Position numbers and translations under genes: made by a program. A DNA stretch of 64,000 bases. Source: Caproiciproducens sp. CPB-2. GTDB lineage: Bacteria; Bacillota; Clostridia; Oscillospirales; Acutalibacteraceae. The stretch is taken from positions 62,001 through 126,000 of the forward strand of contig NZ_CP142860.1 of the NCBI RefSeq assembly GCF_036287215.1. The letters are read 5' to 3'. Each line of letters opens with the position of its first letter. The stretch's first letter is position 1. The notes under the pieces are model-generated. The model was not told where the DNA came from and searched no databases. It worked only from the letters and a program-made list of their open reading frames with translations. Shown piece after piece: positions 40,410-49,539 of this stretch.

Positions 40410-41756
40410 TTGTTTTCTAAAATATTGATTGCCAACCGCGGCGAAATCGCCGTCCGCATCATCCGCGCCTGTAAGGAGATGGGGATTTCGAGCGTAGCGG
40501 TTTTTTCGGAGGCGGACAGGGACTCCCTGCACGTCAGCCTTGCGGACGAAAGCATCTGCATCGGCCCCGCGCAGGCGAAGGACAGCTACCTGAACATGAG
40601 CGCCATCCTCTCCGCCGCCGTGGTAACGGGCGCGCAGGCCATCCATCCCGGTTACGGGCTGCTGTCCGAAAACGCGGACTTCGCGTCGCTCTGTGAAAAA
40701 TGCGGCATCGCGTTCATCGGGCCGACCGCCGACCTCATCCGCAAAATGGGCGACAAGGACGCGGCGCGCAAAACGATGCGCGCGGCCGGGGTCCCCGTTG
40801 TGCCGGGCTGCGATCTTCTTGACGACCCCGCTTTGATTCAGCGGGAAGCAGACAAAATCGGGTATCCCCTTCTGGTCAAGGCCCGCGCGGGCGGCGGCGG
40901 CCGGGGAATCCGCACGGTCAACAGCGCCAGGGAGCTGAAAAACGCCTTTGCAGCGGCTTCCGCGGAAGCGCAGAGCGCGTTCGGCGACGGCGCGGTCTAC
41001 ATGGAAAAATATCTGTTCCCGGTAAAGCATATTGAAATGCAGATTTTATGCGACGGCTACGGGAACGTCGTCTGCCTGGGCGAGCGGGAATGCTCCGTCC
41101 AGCGCAAACGCCAGAAGCTGCTGGAGGAAAGCCCCTCCCCCTCCGTCGGCGCCGAAACGCGCAGGAAGATGATGGAGGCGGCGGTAAAGGCGGCCCGGGC
41201 GGTCAAATATGTCAACGCCGGTACCATCGAGTTTTTGATGGATAAGACCGGGAACTTTTATTTTATGGAAATGAATACGAGGCTTCAGGTGGAGCATCCC
41301 GTAACGGAGATGGTGACCGGAATCGACCTTGTCAAGTGGCAGATCCGTATCGCGTCCGGCGTGCCTCTTTCCTATCAACAGGAAGATATCAAAATCGAGG
41401 GCACCGCGATCGAGTGCCGCATCAACGCGGAAAATCCGCGCGACGGGTTCCGTCCCAGCTGCGGCACCATTTCCTTTCTGCATATTCCGGGCGGGCCGTG
41501 GGTCCGTTTTGACACGGCCCTGTATCAGGACTATACCGTTCCGCCGTTTTACGACTCCATGATCGGCAAGCTGATCGTGCACGCCAAAACGCGCGAGGAG
41601 GCCATCCGCAAAATGCAGGCGGCCCTGTGCGAGCTGGTGATCGAGGGCGTGGAGCACAACGCGGAGCAGCAGATGGATATCCTGAGCGACAGCGAATTTA
41701 TCGCCGGCGACTATTATACCGATTTGATCGAGAAACGGGGGAACGTTCCGTGCTGA
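40410..41756 (+). CDS. accC: Biotin carboxylase subunit of acetyl-CoA carboxylase
   Basis: A 448-residue ATP-grasp enzyme that carboxylates the biotin on AccB. It begins SKILIANRGEIAVRIIRACKEMG. The glycine-rich ATP loop is KARAGGGGRGIRTV, and the metal and bicarbonate sites lie in FLMDKTGNFYFMEMNTRLQVEHPVTEM. The start is a TTG at 40410 with AAGGAAGG upstream. The end overlaps accD by seven bases. Confidence 0.96.
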   Translation: MFSKILIANRGEIAVRIIRACKEMGISSVAVFSEADRDSLHVSLADESICIGPAQAKDSYLNMSAILSAAVVTGAQAIHPGYGLLSENADFASLCEKCGIAFIGPTADLIRKMGDKDAARKTMRAAGVPVVPGCDLLDDPALIQREADKIGYPLLVKARAGGGGRGIRTVNSARELKNAFAAASAEAQSAFGDGAVYMEKYLFPVKHIEMQILCDGYGNVVCLGERECSVQRKRQKLLEESPSPSVGAETRRKMMEAAVKAARAVKYVNAGTIEFLMDKTGNFYFMEMNTRLQVEHPVTEMVTGIDLVKWQIRIASGVPLSYQQEDIKIEGTAIECRINAENPRDGFRPSCGTISFLHIPGGPWVRFDTALYQDYTVPPFYDSMIGKLIVHAKTREEAIRKMQAALCELVIEGVEHNAEQQMDILSDSEFIAGDYYTDLIEKRGNVPC

Positions 41757-42619
41757 AAAAAGAATTTTTTCGCAAGCCGAAAAACGAGCTTGAAAATTAC
41801 AACAGGTATATCAAGACGGTTTCGCCCGATGTTCCGGGCGAAATGTGCGTTTTGTGCCCCTCGTGCAAACAGACGCTTTTTACGGGCGCGCTGAATGAAA
41901 ACAGCAATGTCTGCCCGAAATGCGGGTATCATTTCCGTATGAACGCCCGCCAGCGCATCAGTATGCTGACGGATGAGAATACCTTCGAGGAGCTTTACGG
42001 CGGCATCCTTCCCAAAAATCCGATCGATTTTCCCAACTACCCGGAAAAGATCAAGCACGCAAGGCTGGAAAGCGCCGAAAAGGAGGCCGTCGTCTGCGGC
42101 ACCGCCAGAATCGGCGGAAACGGCTGCGCGCTGTTCGTCATGGAGCCCCGCTTTATGATGGGCAGCATGGGTACGGTGGTAGGCGAAAAAATCACGCGGA
42201 TTTTCGAGTACGCCCGCGATCATTCCCTGCCGGTCGTCGGCTGCACCGTTTCCGGCGGGGCCAGAATGCAGGAGGGAATCCTATCGCTGATGCAGATGGC
42301 AAAGACCAGCGGCGCCGTCAAGCTGCACAGCGACGCCGGGAACCTGTACATCGCCGTTCTGACCGACCCGACCACCGGCGGCGTAACCGCCAGCTTTGCC
42401 ATGGAGGCCGACATCATCCTTGCCGAGCCGAACGCGCTGATCGGCTTTGCCGGGCCGCGCGTGATTGAGCAGACCATCCGCCAGAAGCTGCCCCCGGGCT
42501 TTCAGCGGGCGGAATTTCTGCTGGAAAAAGGTTTTGTCGACGCGATTGTCGACCGGAAGAACCAGAGAAAGCAGATCGCCAGGCTCCTTTCCCTGCACGC
42601 GGGGAGGGAATGCGGATGA
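41750..42619 (+). CDS. accD: Acetyl-CoA carboxylase carboxyltransferase, beta subunit
   Basis: A 289-residue subunit starting at a GTG inside the end of accC. The N-terminal zinc ribbon reads CVLCPSCKQ...VCPKCGYHF (two CxxC pairs), then a crotonase-fold body with the oxyanion glycine motif TVSGGARMQEGILSLMQMAKT. AccA and AccD form a heterotetramer that moves carbon dioxide from biotin to acetyl-CoA. The stop overlaps the accA start by three bases. Confidence 0.95.
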   Translation: MLKKEFFRKPKNELENYNRYIKTVSPDVPGEMCVLCPSCKQTLFTGALNENSNVCPKCGYHFRMNARQRISMLTDENTFEELYGGILPKNPIDFPNYPEKIKHARLESAEKEAVVCGTARIGGNGCALFVMEPRFMMGSMGTVVGEKITRIFEYARDHSLPVVGCTVSGGARMQEGILSLMQMAKTSGAVKLHSDAGNLYIAVLTDPTTGGVTASFAMEADIILAEPNALIGFAGPRVIEQTIRQKLPPGFQRAEFLLEKGFVDAIVDRKNQRKQIARLLSLHAGRECG

Positions 42620-43464
42620 GCGCTTACGACAAGGTGGCCGCCGCCCGGGCCAAGGGCAGGCCGACGGGGACGGATTTTATCGCCAATATTTTCGAGGACT
42701 TTGTCGAGCTGCACGGCGACCGCCGTTTCGGCGACGACAGGGCCGTCGTGGCGGGCATCGCCCGGCTGAACACCATGCCGGTGACGGTGGTGGCTCTGGA
42801 ACGGGGGCACGATACCAAGGAAAAGGTTTTCCGCAATTTCGGTTCCGCCCATCCGGAGGGATACCGCAAGGCTTTGCGCCAAATGAAGCTCGCGGAAAAA
42901 TTCGGCCGCCCCGTGGTGTGCTTTGTGGACACCTCCGGCGCGTTCTGCGGCATTGCCGCGGAGGAACGCGGGCAGGGGCAGGCGATTGCCGAAAACCTGA
43001 TGGAAATGATGACGCTGAGGGTCCCGGTCGTCTCCGTGCTGATCGGTGAGGGCGGAAGCGGCGGGGCGCTTGCGCTCGCCGTTGCCGACGAGGTCTGGAT
43101 GCTGGAAAACGCCGTCTACTCCGTCATTTCCCCCGAGGGGTGCGCCAGCATCCTGTGGAAGGATTCCTCCAGGGTGAAAGAGGCGTCCGAATGCCTGAAG
43201 CTCACCGCGCAGGACCTTCTGGAGCTGAAGGTGATCGAGCGCGTCGTCGGGGAGAGCGGCAGGAATTTCCACAGGACCTATCTGGAAATCAAACAGGGCC
43301 TGTGGGAAACGTTTGCAAGAAACAAAAAGCTTGACCCACAGGAGCTGATCCGGAAACGCTACGAGCGCTTTCGCGGCATCGGCTCCGGACCCGCAGGGAG
43401 ACCTGCCGGCCGGGAAGCGCCTGCGGGACCATGCGGTCGGCAGGCGCCTACGGCGATGCTCTAA
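42616..43464 (+). CDS. accA: Acetyl-CoA carboxylase carboxyltransferase, alpha subunit, with repeat-derived tail
   Basis: A 282-residue alpha subunit, last gene of the operon. Its core matches AccA: NIFEDFVELHGDRRFGDD, VVALERGHDTKEKVFRNFG, then SVLIGEGGSGGALALAVADE and SPEGCASILWKDSSR. After about residue 256 the sequence becomes GSGPAGRPAGREAPAGPCGR and then QAPTAML, which is not AccA-like. The DNA there belongs to the dispersed repeat that also occurs at 49.7 kb, so the reading frame seems to run into a repeat that supplies the stop codon. ATG 42616 has GGGAGG 8 bases upstream. Confidence 0.93.
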   Translation: MSAYDKVAAARAKGRPTGTDFIANIFEDFVELHGDRRFGDDRAVVAGIARLNTMPVTVVALERGHDTKEKVFRNFGSAHPEGYRKALRQMKLAEKFGRPVVCFVDTSGAFCGIAAEERGQGQAIAENLMEMMTLRVPVVSVLIGEGGSGGALALAVADEVWMLENAVYSVISPEGCASILWKDSSRVKEASECLKLTAQDLLELKVIERVVGESGRNFHRTYLEIKQGLWETFARNKKLDPQELIRKRYERFRGIGSGPAGRPAGREAPAGPCGRQAPTAML

Positions 43465-43600
43465 AGGAAGCAGGGAGCGATTCCATCAGTCAGGCTGTGC
43501 CTGCCAGCTCTCTCAAGGAGGGGGCCTCTCTTTGCCTCCCTCTGTGAGGGAGGTGCCGCGCCCGGCGCGGCGGAGGGAGTAGGCGGTGACAGATGCCCGA
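43405..43600. repeat. Composite intergenic repeat at the 3' end of accA
   Basis: Contains GACCATGCGGTCGGCAGG (inverse of the copy at 49.74 kb), CCTACGGCGATGCTCTAA (inverse of copies at 49.61 and 49.72 kb), CAGTCAGGCTGTGCCTGCCAG at 43487-43507 (inverse of copies at 49660 and 49965), and a CCTCCCTCTGTGAGGGAGG hairpin at 43534. The order of parts differs from the other sites. Confidence 0.7.
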
Positions 43601-43616
43601 TTGGAGGAGCCGAATA

Positions 43617-43665
43617 AAAACGCGTCCTGATGGGCTTTGAAAACCCGGTCAGGACGCGTTCTTTT
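43617..43665. terminator. Bidirectional terminator between the fab-acc operon and the efflux genes
   Basis: AACGCGTCCTGA (43619-43630) pairs perfectly with TCAGGACGCGTT (43649-43660), with an inner GGG/CCC pairing, followed by CTTTT on the plus strand and flanked by AAAA on the other side. Confidence 0.8.
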
Positions 43666-43681
43666 ATGATGATAGATGATT

Positions 43682-44917
43682 TTATTCGTACCGCAGGGCT
43701 TCGATCGGGTCGAGCTTTGCGGCCTTGTTCGCGGGGTAGTAGCCGAAGAAAATGCCGATGACCATGGAGAAGCCCACGGCGACCGCAATGGAAGAAAGGG
43801 TGGGATAAGCCGCCTGCTTCAGCAGCAGCCCGCCCGCGTAGCCGAGGCCGGCTCCCAGAATGATTCCGAACACGCCCCCGATCAGGCAGATAATCATGGA
43901 CTCCACGATAAACTGGGTGCGGATGGCGCTGTCCGGAGCGCCGAGCGCCTTGCGCACGCCGATTTCCCTTGTGCGCTCCGTAACGGAAACCAGCATGATG
44001 TTCATGACCCCGATGCCGCCGACCAGCAGCGAAATGGCCGCGATAATGGAAATGGCAAGGGTAAGGGTGCCCATCACCGAATTCATTTCCGAAATCTGGG
44101 ATTCCAGGCTCATAGCAAAGCATTGAAAGAATTTATTTTTGGCATAAAAAGTGTTGAAGTAATTCTGCGTATCGTCGGCGAACTTGGTATAATCGATTCC
44201 GCGTGCGGCCATGACCGTCAGGCTCTGGTATCCGTCGTTGTCGCCGGTCAGCTCCTTTGCGGCCGTTACCGGAATGTAAAAGGTGGTACGCGTGTCCTGC
44301 CGCATAAACATGGAAGAGGAAGCTTCCTGATAAACCCCGACGACCGTGTAGGTCTGGTATCCGTAATTGGTTTCCATGCGGATCTGCTTGCCGATCGGAT
44401 TATCGGCGGGGCCGTACAGCTCGGAAACCAGCCGTTCGGAAATCACGGCGACCTTGCTGACGCGCTGCTCGTCTTTTTCGGCGATAAACCGGCCGCGGAG
44501 CACGGTGATGTTGTCGACCAGCATCGAGCCTGCGTTGACTCCGGAAAGGGAAACGTTGGACGTTTTGTGGCCATTCTTGATTTTGCCGGTCCCCGCGCTT
44601 GCGCTCAATCCGATCGCGGTGATCTTGTCGGCGTATTTCTTTTGGTATTTCGCGATCATATCCGTTGCAATATAATCGTCTTTCGTCATGGCGGAGCCGC
44701 CTCCGCCGCCTTCCTTGCTGGAGAGATAAACCGAAATGTTGGTAATACCGAAATTTGCAAGCGCGTCGTTGACGGAGGTGGTCATCGCGTTGCCGACGGA
44801 GGTGATGGCGATGACGGAGCCGATGCCGATGATAATGCCCAGCATGGTGAGCAGGGCGCGCATTTTATTGGAGATCAGCCCGTTGATGGCAAGAGAAATA
44901 TTTTCAAGCAGATTCAT
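43682..44917 (-). CDS. MacB-like ABC transporter permease (FtsX domain)
   Basis: A 411-residue membrane protein: one N-terminal helix (MRALLTMLGIIIGIGSVIAI), a large extracytoplasmic MacB_PCD domain (about 40-280), then three C-terminal helices containing LLVGGIGVMNIMLVSVTERTREIGVRKALGA, the FtsX signature. Gram-positive relatives export peptides, antibiotics or stress compounds by mechanotransmission rather than by passing the substrate through the permease. It overlaps the upstream ATPase gene by 14 bases. Confidence 0.92.
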   Translation of the reverse strand: MNLLENISLAINGLISNKMRALLTMLGIIIGIGSVIAITSVGNAMTTSVNDALANFGITNISVYLSSKEGGGGGSAMTKDDYIATDMIAKYQKKYADKITAIGLSASAGTGKIKNGHKTSNVSLSGVNAGSMLVDNITVLRGRFIAEKDEQRVSKVAVISERLVSELYGPADNPIGKQIRMETNYGYQTYTVVGVYQEASSSMFMRQDTRTTFYIPVTAAKELTGDNDGYQSLTVMAARGIDYTKFADDTQNYFNTFYAKNKFFQCFAMSLESQISEMNSVMGTLTLAISIIAAISLLVGGIGVMNIMLVSVTERTREIGVRKALGAPDSAIRTQFIVESMIICLIGGVFGIILGAGLGYAGGLLLKQAAYPTLSSIAVAVGFSMVIGIFFGYYPANKAAKLDPIEALRYE

Positions 44918-45629
44918 GATTTCCCTCCTGAAAAACAGGCTGGTTGTCTTTATCGCTCTGGATTCTGCCGTCGTGGATCGTGATGATCCGTTCGGTTTCC
45001 ATCGCCAGCTCGTTGTTATGGGTAATCAGGACGATCGTCTTGCCCTGCTCCCGGTGGAGCTTGTGGAACAGGTCCATGACCAGACGGCCCGTGGTGCTGT
45101 CCAGCGCGCCGGTCGGCTCGTCCGCGAGGATGATCGCGGGGTCGTTCGCCATGGCGCGGGCAATGGCGATCCGCTGCTTCTGCCCGCCGGAAAGCTCGTT
45201 GGGCATATGCTTTGCGCGGTCTTCCATTTCCACCATTCTTAAAAGCTCCATCGCCTGGGCGGCTCTTTTCCTGCCCGGTATCCCCGCGTAAAGCATGGGA
45301 AGCTCCACATTGCCCAGCGCGGTGGAACGCGGAATCAGGTTGAAGGTCTGGAAAACGAACCCGATTTTTTTGTTGCGGATTTCCGAAAGCTCGTTGCTGC
45401 TCATTTTGCTGATCGGCACGCCGTCCAGGCTGTAATCGCCGGCGGTCGGCCGGTCCAGCGCGCCGATGATATTCATCAGGGTGGATTTTCCCGAGCCGGA
45501 CGCGCCGACAATGGAGACAAACTGCCCCTCGTAAATATTCAGGCTGATACCGTGCAGGATTTCCAGCTCGTTGGGCGTCCCTATGTAAAAGGTTTTGACG
45601 ATATCGTGCATATCGATTACAGTATTCAT
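44904..45629 (-). CDS. MacB/LolD-type ABC transporter ATP-binding protein
   Basis: A 241-residue ATPase. Walker A is GASGSGKSTLMNIIG, the signature LSGGQKQRIAIARAM and Walker B ILADEPTGALDS; the EIRNKKIGFVFQTFNLIP Q-loop places it in the LolD/MacB group. It energises the FtsX permease encoded downstream, with which it overlaps. Its own start overlaps the stop of the adaptor gene upstream by four bases. Confidence 0.94.
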   Translation of the reverse strand: MNTVIDMHDIVKTFYIGTPNELEILHGISLNIYEGQFVSIVGASGSGKSTLMNIIGALDRPTAGDYSLDGVPISKMSSNELSEIRNKKIGFVFQTFNLIPRSTALGNVELPMLYAGIPGRKRAAQAMELLRMVEMEDRAKHMPNELSGGQKQRIAIARAMANDPAIILADEPTGALDSTTGRLVMDLFHKLHREQGKTIVLITHNNELAMETERIITIHDGRIQSDKDNQPVFQEGNHESA

Positions 45630-47233
45630 GGTCTCATACCCGCCGCTCTGAATCCCGCGCCGCCGCCGGATTCGGTTCCTTCCGCCGCGCCGGCAAGCTT
45701 GACGGTTTCGCCCGGTTTGATCTCTTTGGCGTCGGAAATGATCTGCATGCCTTCCTTCAGGCCGTCCCCGGAAATTTCCTCCTCCGCGTCCGTCTCAATT
45801 CCCGTTGTGACGGTGACGGCCTGCACTTGAAAGGTTCCGTCCTTCTGCGGCACGGCGGCGTAGACAACGCTCTTTCCGGAAGCGTCGGCGGATACCGCGT
45901 CATAGGGCACCGCGAAAACGTCCTTCTTCTGTTCTAAAATGATGTCCGCGCTTCCGTTCATGCCGATTCTCAGGGGAGTATCCTTTGAGGTGATCAGAAC
46001 GTCGGCCTCAAATTCGGCGTCGTTGCTGCTGGCGGCTTTGCCGTCGGCTCCCTTGACGGAAGCGGGAGAAATCTTTTCAAGCACGCCCTCAAATTCCTTA
46101 TCGGCGATCGCGTCGGCCTTTACAGCCACCTTCATGCCTTCTTTTACGCTGGCAATGTCGTACTCCTTGATTTTCACGGCTATTTTCAGCGCGCCGGTGT
46201 CCTCTATCACAAACATCAGACCGTTGGCGGGGGCGTTCTGCACCGCGTAAACGGCGGTCACCGTGCCGGAAGCCGGGGCGGCCACCGTGCACTTGTCGAG
46301 CTTGGTCTGCAATGCCTGCAGCTCCTTTACCGACGCCGTGTCGTCGGCGGAAAGCTTCGAGGTAATAATGTCGTCCTGCGCGGTTTTCAGGTCCTGATTG
46401 ACAGAGGTCTGCGTCGCCGTGAGCGACTTGACCGCGCTGTCATACGCGGCCTGCGCCGCCGCGGTCGATTTGACGTACTGGTCGAGCTCCTCGTCCGCGG
46501 AGGCCGCCACGGCGTTCAGGTTTTTCTGCGCGTTGTCATAGGCAAGCTGGGCAGATTCCATAGCGTCTCTATATTTATGCAGATCGTTTTTGTATTCGTC
46601 TGAACCTTCTATATCTTCATTTTGTTTTTTATAGTCATTATAATCCCGAGTCGCGCTGTCAAGATTTAATTTCGCGCTGCTCAAATTGTTTTTTGCGGTT
46701 ATCAGCGACGTGTTCAGGTTTTCCTGAATGTGCTTTTCCGCGTCGCTCTGCTTCTGCTGCGCGTTTTCCAGATCTCGCCTGGCGGAGTCCACTTTGTCCT
46801 GCGCGGTGTTGATCTGCGCGTTCAGCCCGGCGTTCAGGGTGCTGGAGGTATCGTTGTATTTTTTCTGGCTCGCCTGTATCTTCTGATAAGCCAGCTTCGC
46901 GTTGCTGCTCAAAGCGGCCTGCTTTTGCGCGATGGTATCTTCCAGGTCCTGGGAATCCAGCTTACAGAGCACGTCTCCGGCGCTGACGCGGTCGCCGACT
47001 TCCACGGGCAGCGTTTTGACGGAATAGTTCAGGTCCGTATATACCTTTACGGAGTCGGTGCTTTCCACCACTCCGGTAGTGCTGACGGTGTTGCGCAGCT
47101 CGGTTTTGCTCAGGGGGGTGCACTGCACCGTTGGTACCGTGGAACTTTTTGGCAGAAAAGCGTTGACCGCAACCGCGGCGACAACAATCACAGCGACGGC
47201 GATCAGAATGATCTTTTTCCTCTTTTTCTTCAC
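45626..47233 (-). CDS. HlyD/MacA-like efflux adaptor protein
   Basis: A 535-residue membrane-anchored adaptor. After a basic start (KKKRKKIILIAVAVIVVAAV) comes a single helix, then a biotinyl-lipoyl half (VEVGDRVSAGDVLCKLDSQD), a long coiled coil (about 85-320, rich in Ala, Gln, Lys and Asp), the other lipoyl half (CTVAAPASGTVTAVYAVQNA), a beta-barrel and a Gly-rich tail. It completes a MacAB-like tripartite system adapted to a single membrane. The GTG at 47233 follows AAGGAG by 11 bases; an earlier GTG at 47245 overlaps that site. Confidence 0.88.
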   Translation of the reverse strand: MKKKRKKIILIAVAVIVVAAVAVNAFLPKSSTVPTVQCTPLSKTELRNTVSTTGVVESTDSVKVYTDLNYSVKTLPVEVGDRVSAGDVLCKLDSQDLEDTIAQKQAALSSNAKLAYQKIQASQKKYNDTSSTLNAGLNAQINTAQDKVDSARRDLENAQQKQSDAEKHIQENLNTSLITAKNNLSSAKLNLDSATRDYNDYKKQNEDIEGSDEYKNDLHKYRDAMESAQLAYDNAQKNLNAVAASADEELDQYVKSTAAAQAAYDSAVKSLTATQTSVNQDLKTAQDDIITSKLSADDTASVKELQALQTKLDKCTVAAPASGTVTAVYAVQNAPANGLMFVIEDTGALKIAVKIKEYDIASVKEGMKVAVKADAIADKEFEGVLEKISPASVKGADGKAASSNDAEFEADVLITSKDTPLRIGMNGSADIILEQKKDVFAVPYDAVSADASGKSVVYAAVPQKDGTFQVQAVTVTTGIETDAEEEISGDGLKEGMQIISDAKEIKPGETVKLAGAAEGTESGGGAGFRAAGMRP

Positions 47234-47308
47234 AGTGGTAGTCACTCCTTCGTTTGTGGGACAAAAAGCACGACAATTCTATCCGCTATGTACTATTTGA
47301 TTAATACA

Positions 47309-47337
47309 ATCATACAGCCGAGGGGTAAAAATGTCAA
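47309..47337 (-). promoter_or_regulatory. Sigma-A promoter of the efflux operon
   Basis: On the minus strand, TTGACA (47337-47332), 17-base spacer, TATGAT (47314-47309), about 75 bases before the adaptor gene. Confidence 0.75.
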
Positions 47338-47410
47338 TATTAAGACTATAGGAATTCCGCGAAAAAGAGTTTAAATAATTGTGAAAAGAAATGGTGTATT
47401 CTGTGAACAA

Positions 47411-48226
47411 TTACAAGCCGGAACCGTTCAGAAGCTTCGGCCCCCCGGGCAGCTCCTGCTTTTTTCCGGTGCTTCTCTCCGCGCCGAATTCCGTCATGCA
47501 GCTCCAGTAGCGCTTTGGCATATGGCTCATCCGGCACTTCGGGTTGTGGCGGCCCTGAACCTCGATGGTGCTGTAGAAAAGACGCCAGAACTCCCGGAAG
47601 GAACGCTCTTCCTCGTCCGGTTCGGGCATCCGGAAATCGTCCGCGGAAATGATTTTGGAGCGGTAGGGCTGATAGATCAGCGCCATGGAGTGCGTGCGGT
47701 CGTAAATCAAAAAGCGTTCCTCCGGGTACCGCTCCCGGAAATGCGGGGCCAGAAGGGGCAGCACGAGGTTTTTGGGTTCAATCTCGGCGGCAAGCGCGCC
47801 GTCAAAGACGGAAAAGCGCAGGAAGCCTTTCAGCAGGTGCGCTTCGTTTGTCAGGTGTTTAACCGCTTTAAAAAGCGTGTTTACCACATCGTCCGCCAGC
47901 ATATTCATCACCCGGGGACCGCAGGAAAAGCCCATGCGAAGAAACAGCAGGATAAAAAGTTCTTTCCGGGGCAGGCACGTCAGATAGGCATGGCGCACGA
48001 AGTCCAGCGCGTCATTCCCCATTTTCCCCGGGATGGAAGCCAGCACCCGGGCCGATTTTTTGGGGTCGGTCACGATCTCCCTCTGCGGCAGCAGAACGGT
48101 CTGCTCCGTGTCGGGCGAAAAAATATCCGCGGGGATTTCACGCTTTTCGTAACTTTCAAAGACGCAGCATAAAAGCCCGTCAAAGCTTCCGTCGTAGCAG
48201 TAAATCAGATTTGACCGGTCAGGCAT
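47411..48226 (-). CDS. TIGR03915-type putative DNA repair/metabolism protein
   Basis: A 271-residue protein of the family that always accompanies the radical-SAM protein encoded just upstream. Recognisable are the start LIYCYDGSFDGLLCCVFESY and the C-terminal DRTHSMALIYQPYRSKII, with FREFWRLFYSTIEVQGRHNPKCRMSHMPKRYW near the end. In this last region the Arg, Asn, Lys and His pattern RxNxxxRxxxMPxRYW is strongly conserved in the family. The biochemical role is not known. It overlaps the radical-SAM gene by 22 bases, so the two are translationally linked. Confidence 0.85.
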   Translation of the reverse strand: MPDRSNLIYCYDGSFDGLLCCVFESYEKREIPADIFSPDTEQTVLLPQREIVTDPKKSARVLASIPGKMGNDALDFVRHAYLTCLPRKELFILLFLRMGFSCGPRVMNMLADDVVNTLFKAVKHLTNEAHLLKGFLRFSVFDGALAAEIEPKNLVLPLLAPHFRERYPEERFLIYDRTHSMALIYQPYRSKIISADDFRMPEPDEEERSFREFWRLFYSTIEVQGRHNPKCRMSHMPKRYWSCMTEFGAERSTGKKQELPGGPKLLNGSGL

Positions 48227-49521
48227 TTTCGCACATCCTCCTGTGTCAGGCGCGGCTGCTCGAACAGGGAAAGCTGCTCCGGCTCAAAGCCCGCGCCCCG
48301 CTGGTACATGCCCAGCGCGGTGTCGGACATCAGCGAGCGCAGCGCGGCGTCCTGCGTGATTTTCAGCCCGTCCGCGATTTTTCCGCCGCAGGTAATGAAG
48401 TACTGTGCCCGTTTCAGCACGACGCCCAGTTTTTTCAGCCCGTCAAAATTCAGCGGCCCGGTCCGCCGGGCGGCAACGATGCGTTTGGCGCCGGTCACGC
48501 CGATTCCCGGCACGCGCAGCAGCTCCGCGTACGGCGCGCGGTTGATTTCCATGGGGAAGCGCTCCATATGATTGAGCGCCCAGTTGCATTTCGGGTCGAT
48601 ATAAGGGTTAAAGCTCTGATGGCCGGCGTCCAGGATTTCATTGGCGGAAAAGCCGTAGAACCGCAAAAGCCAGTCCGCCTGGTACAGGCGGTGCTCCCGC
48701 AGAAGCGGGGGCTTTGTGTCCGTGGAGGGCAGCAGGGCGCTGTCGGAAACAGGCATGTAGGCGGAAAAGAAAACGCGTTTCAGCTTGTATTTTTTATAAA
48801 GGCCCTCGGTCAGGTTCAGAATCTGAAAATCCGTCTCCGGCGTGGCGCCCACGATCATCTGCGTGCTCTGTCCGGCGGGGGCGAATCTGGGGGCGTGCCG
48901 GTACCGGACAAGGTCGGTGGTGTTTTCCTGAATCCGGTTCTGAATATATCCCATGGGTGCCAGAATGGAATGCTTCGATTTGTCCGGGGCCAGCAGCTTC
49001 AGGCTGCTCTGGGACGGCAGCTCAATGTTGACGCTCATGCGGTCGGCCAGCATCCCTAAACGGGAAATCAGCACGCTGTCCGCGCCGGGGATGGCCTTTG
49101 CGTGGATATAGCCCGAAAACCGGTATTCCTCCCGCAGAATCCGCAGCGCCTCGATCATCTGCTCGCAGGTGTAGTCCGGGTTCCGCTGAATGCCCGAGCT
49201 GAGGAAAAGACCTTCTATATAATTGCGGCGGTAAAAGTTGATAGTCAGCTCCGCCAGCTCGCGCGGGGTAAAGGCGGCGCGGGGCGTGTCGTTGGAGCGG
49301 CGGTTCACGCAGTACTGGCAGTCGTAGGTGCAGGCGTTGGTCATCAGCACCTTCAAAAGCGAGATGCACCGCCCGTCCGCGGCGAAGCTGTGGCAGATGC
49401 CGCAGGCGGTGGCGTTCCCGATCCCGCCGCGCGAAGCCTTTTTGTCCACTCCGCTGGAGGTGCAGGCCACGTCGTACTTTGCCGCGTCAGTCAGAATTTT
49501 CAGTTTATCAAAGACGTCCAT
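48205..49521 (-). CDS. Radical SAM protein of the putative DNA modification/repair family (TIGR03916)
   Basis: A 438-residue radical-SAM enzyme. The cluster-binding motif is NACTYDCQYCVNRR (Cx3Cx2C, about residues 60-72), preceded by further Cys in ATACGICHSF. The C-terminal third has a helix-hairpin-helix, LLRVPGIGVTGAKRIVAARR, which binds DNA non-specifically in other proteins, and ends QPRLTQEDVRKCLTGQI. The family is linked to uracil-DNA glycosylase-like partners in many genomes, hence the repair label; the chemistry is unknown. ATG 49521 follows GGAG by 8 bases. Confidence 0.88.
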   Translation of the reverse strand: MDVFDKLKILTDAAKYDVACTSSGVDKKASRGGIGNATACGICHSFAADGRCISLLKVLMTNACTYDCQYCVNRRSNDTPRAAFTPRELAELTINFYRRNYIEGLFLSSGIQRNPDYTCEQMIEALRILREEYRFSGYIHAKAIPGADSVLISRLGMLADRMSVNIELPSQSSLKLLAPDKSKHSILAPMGYIQNRIQENTTDLVRYRHAPRFAPAGQSTQMIVGATPETDFQILNLTEGLYKKYKLKRVFFSAYMPVSDSALLPSTDTKPPLLREHRLYQADWLLRFYGFSANEILDAGHQSFNPYIDPKCNWALNHMERFPMEINRAPYAELLRVPGIGVTGAKRIVAARRTGPLNFDGLKKLGVVLKRAQYFITCGGKIADGLKITQDAALRSLMSDTALGMYQRGAGFEPEQLSLFEQPRLTQEDVRKCLTGQI

Positions 49522-49539
49522 GTCTTTCAGCTCCTTATG

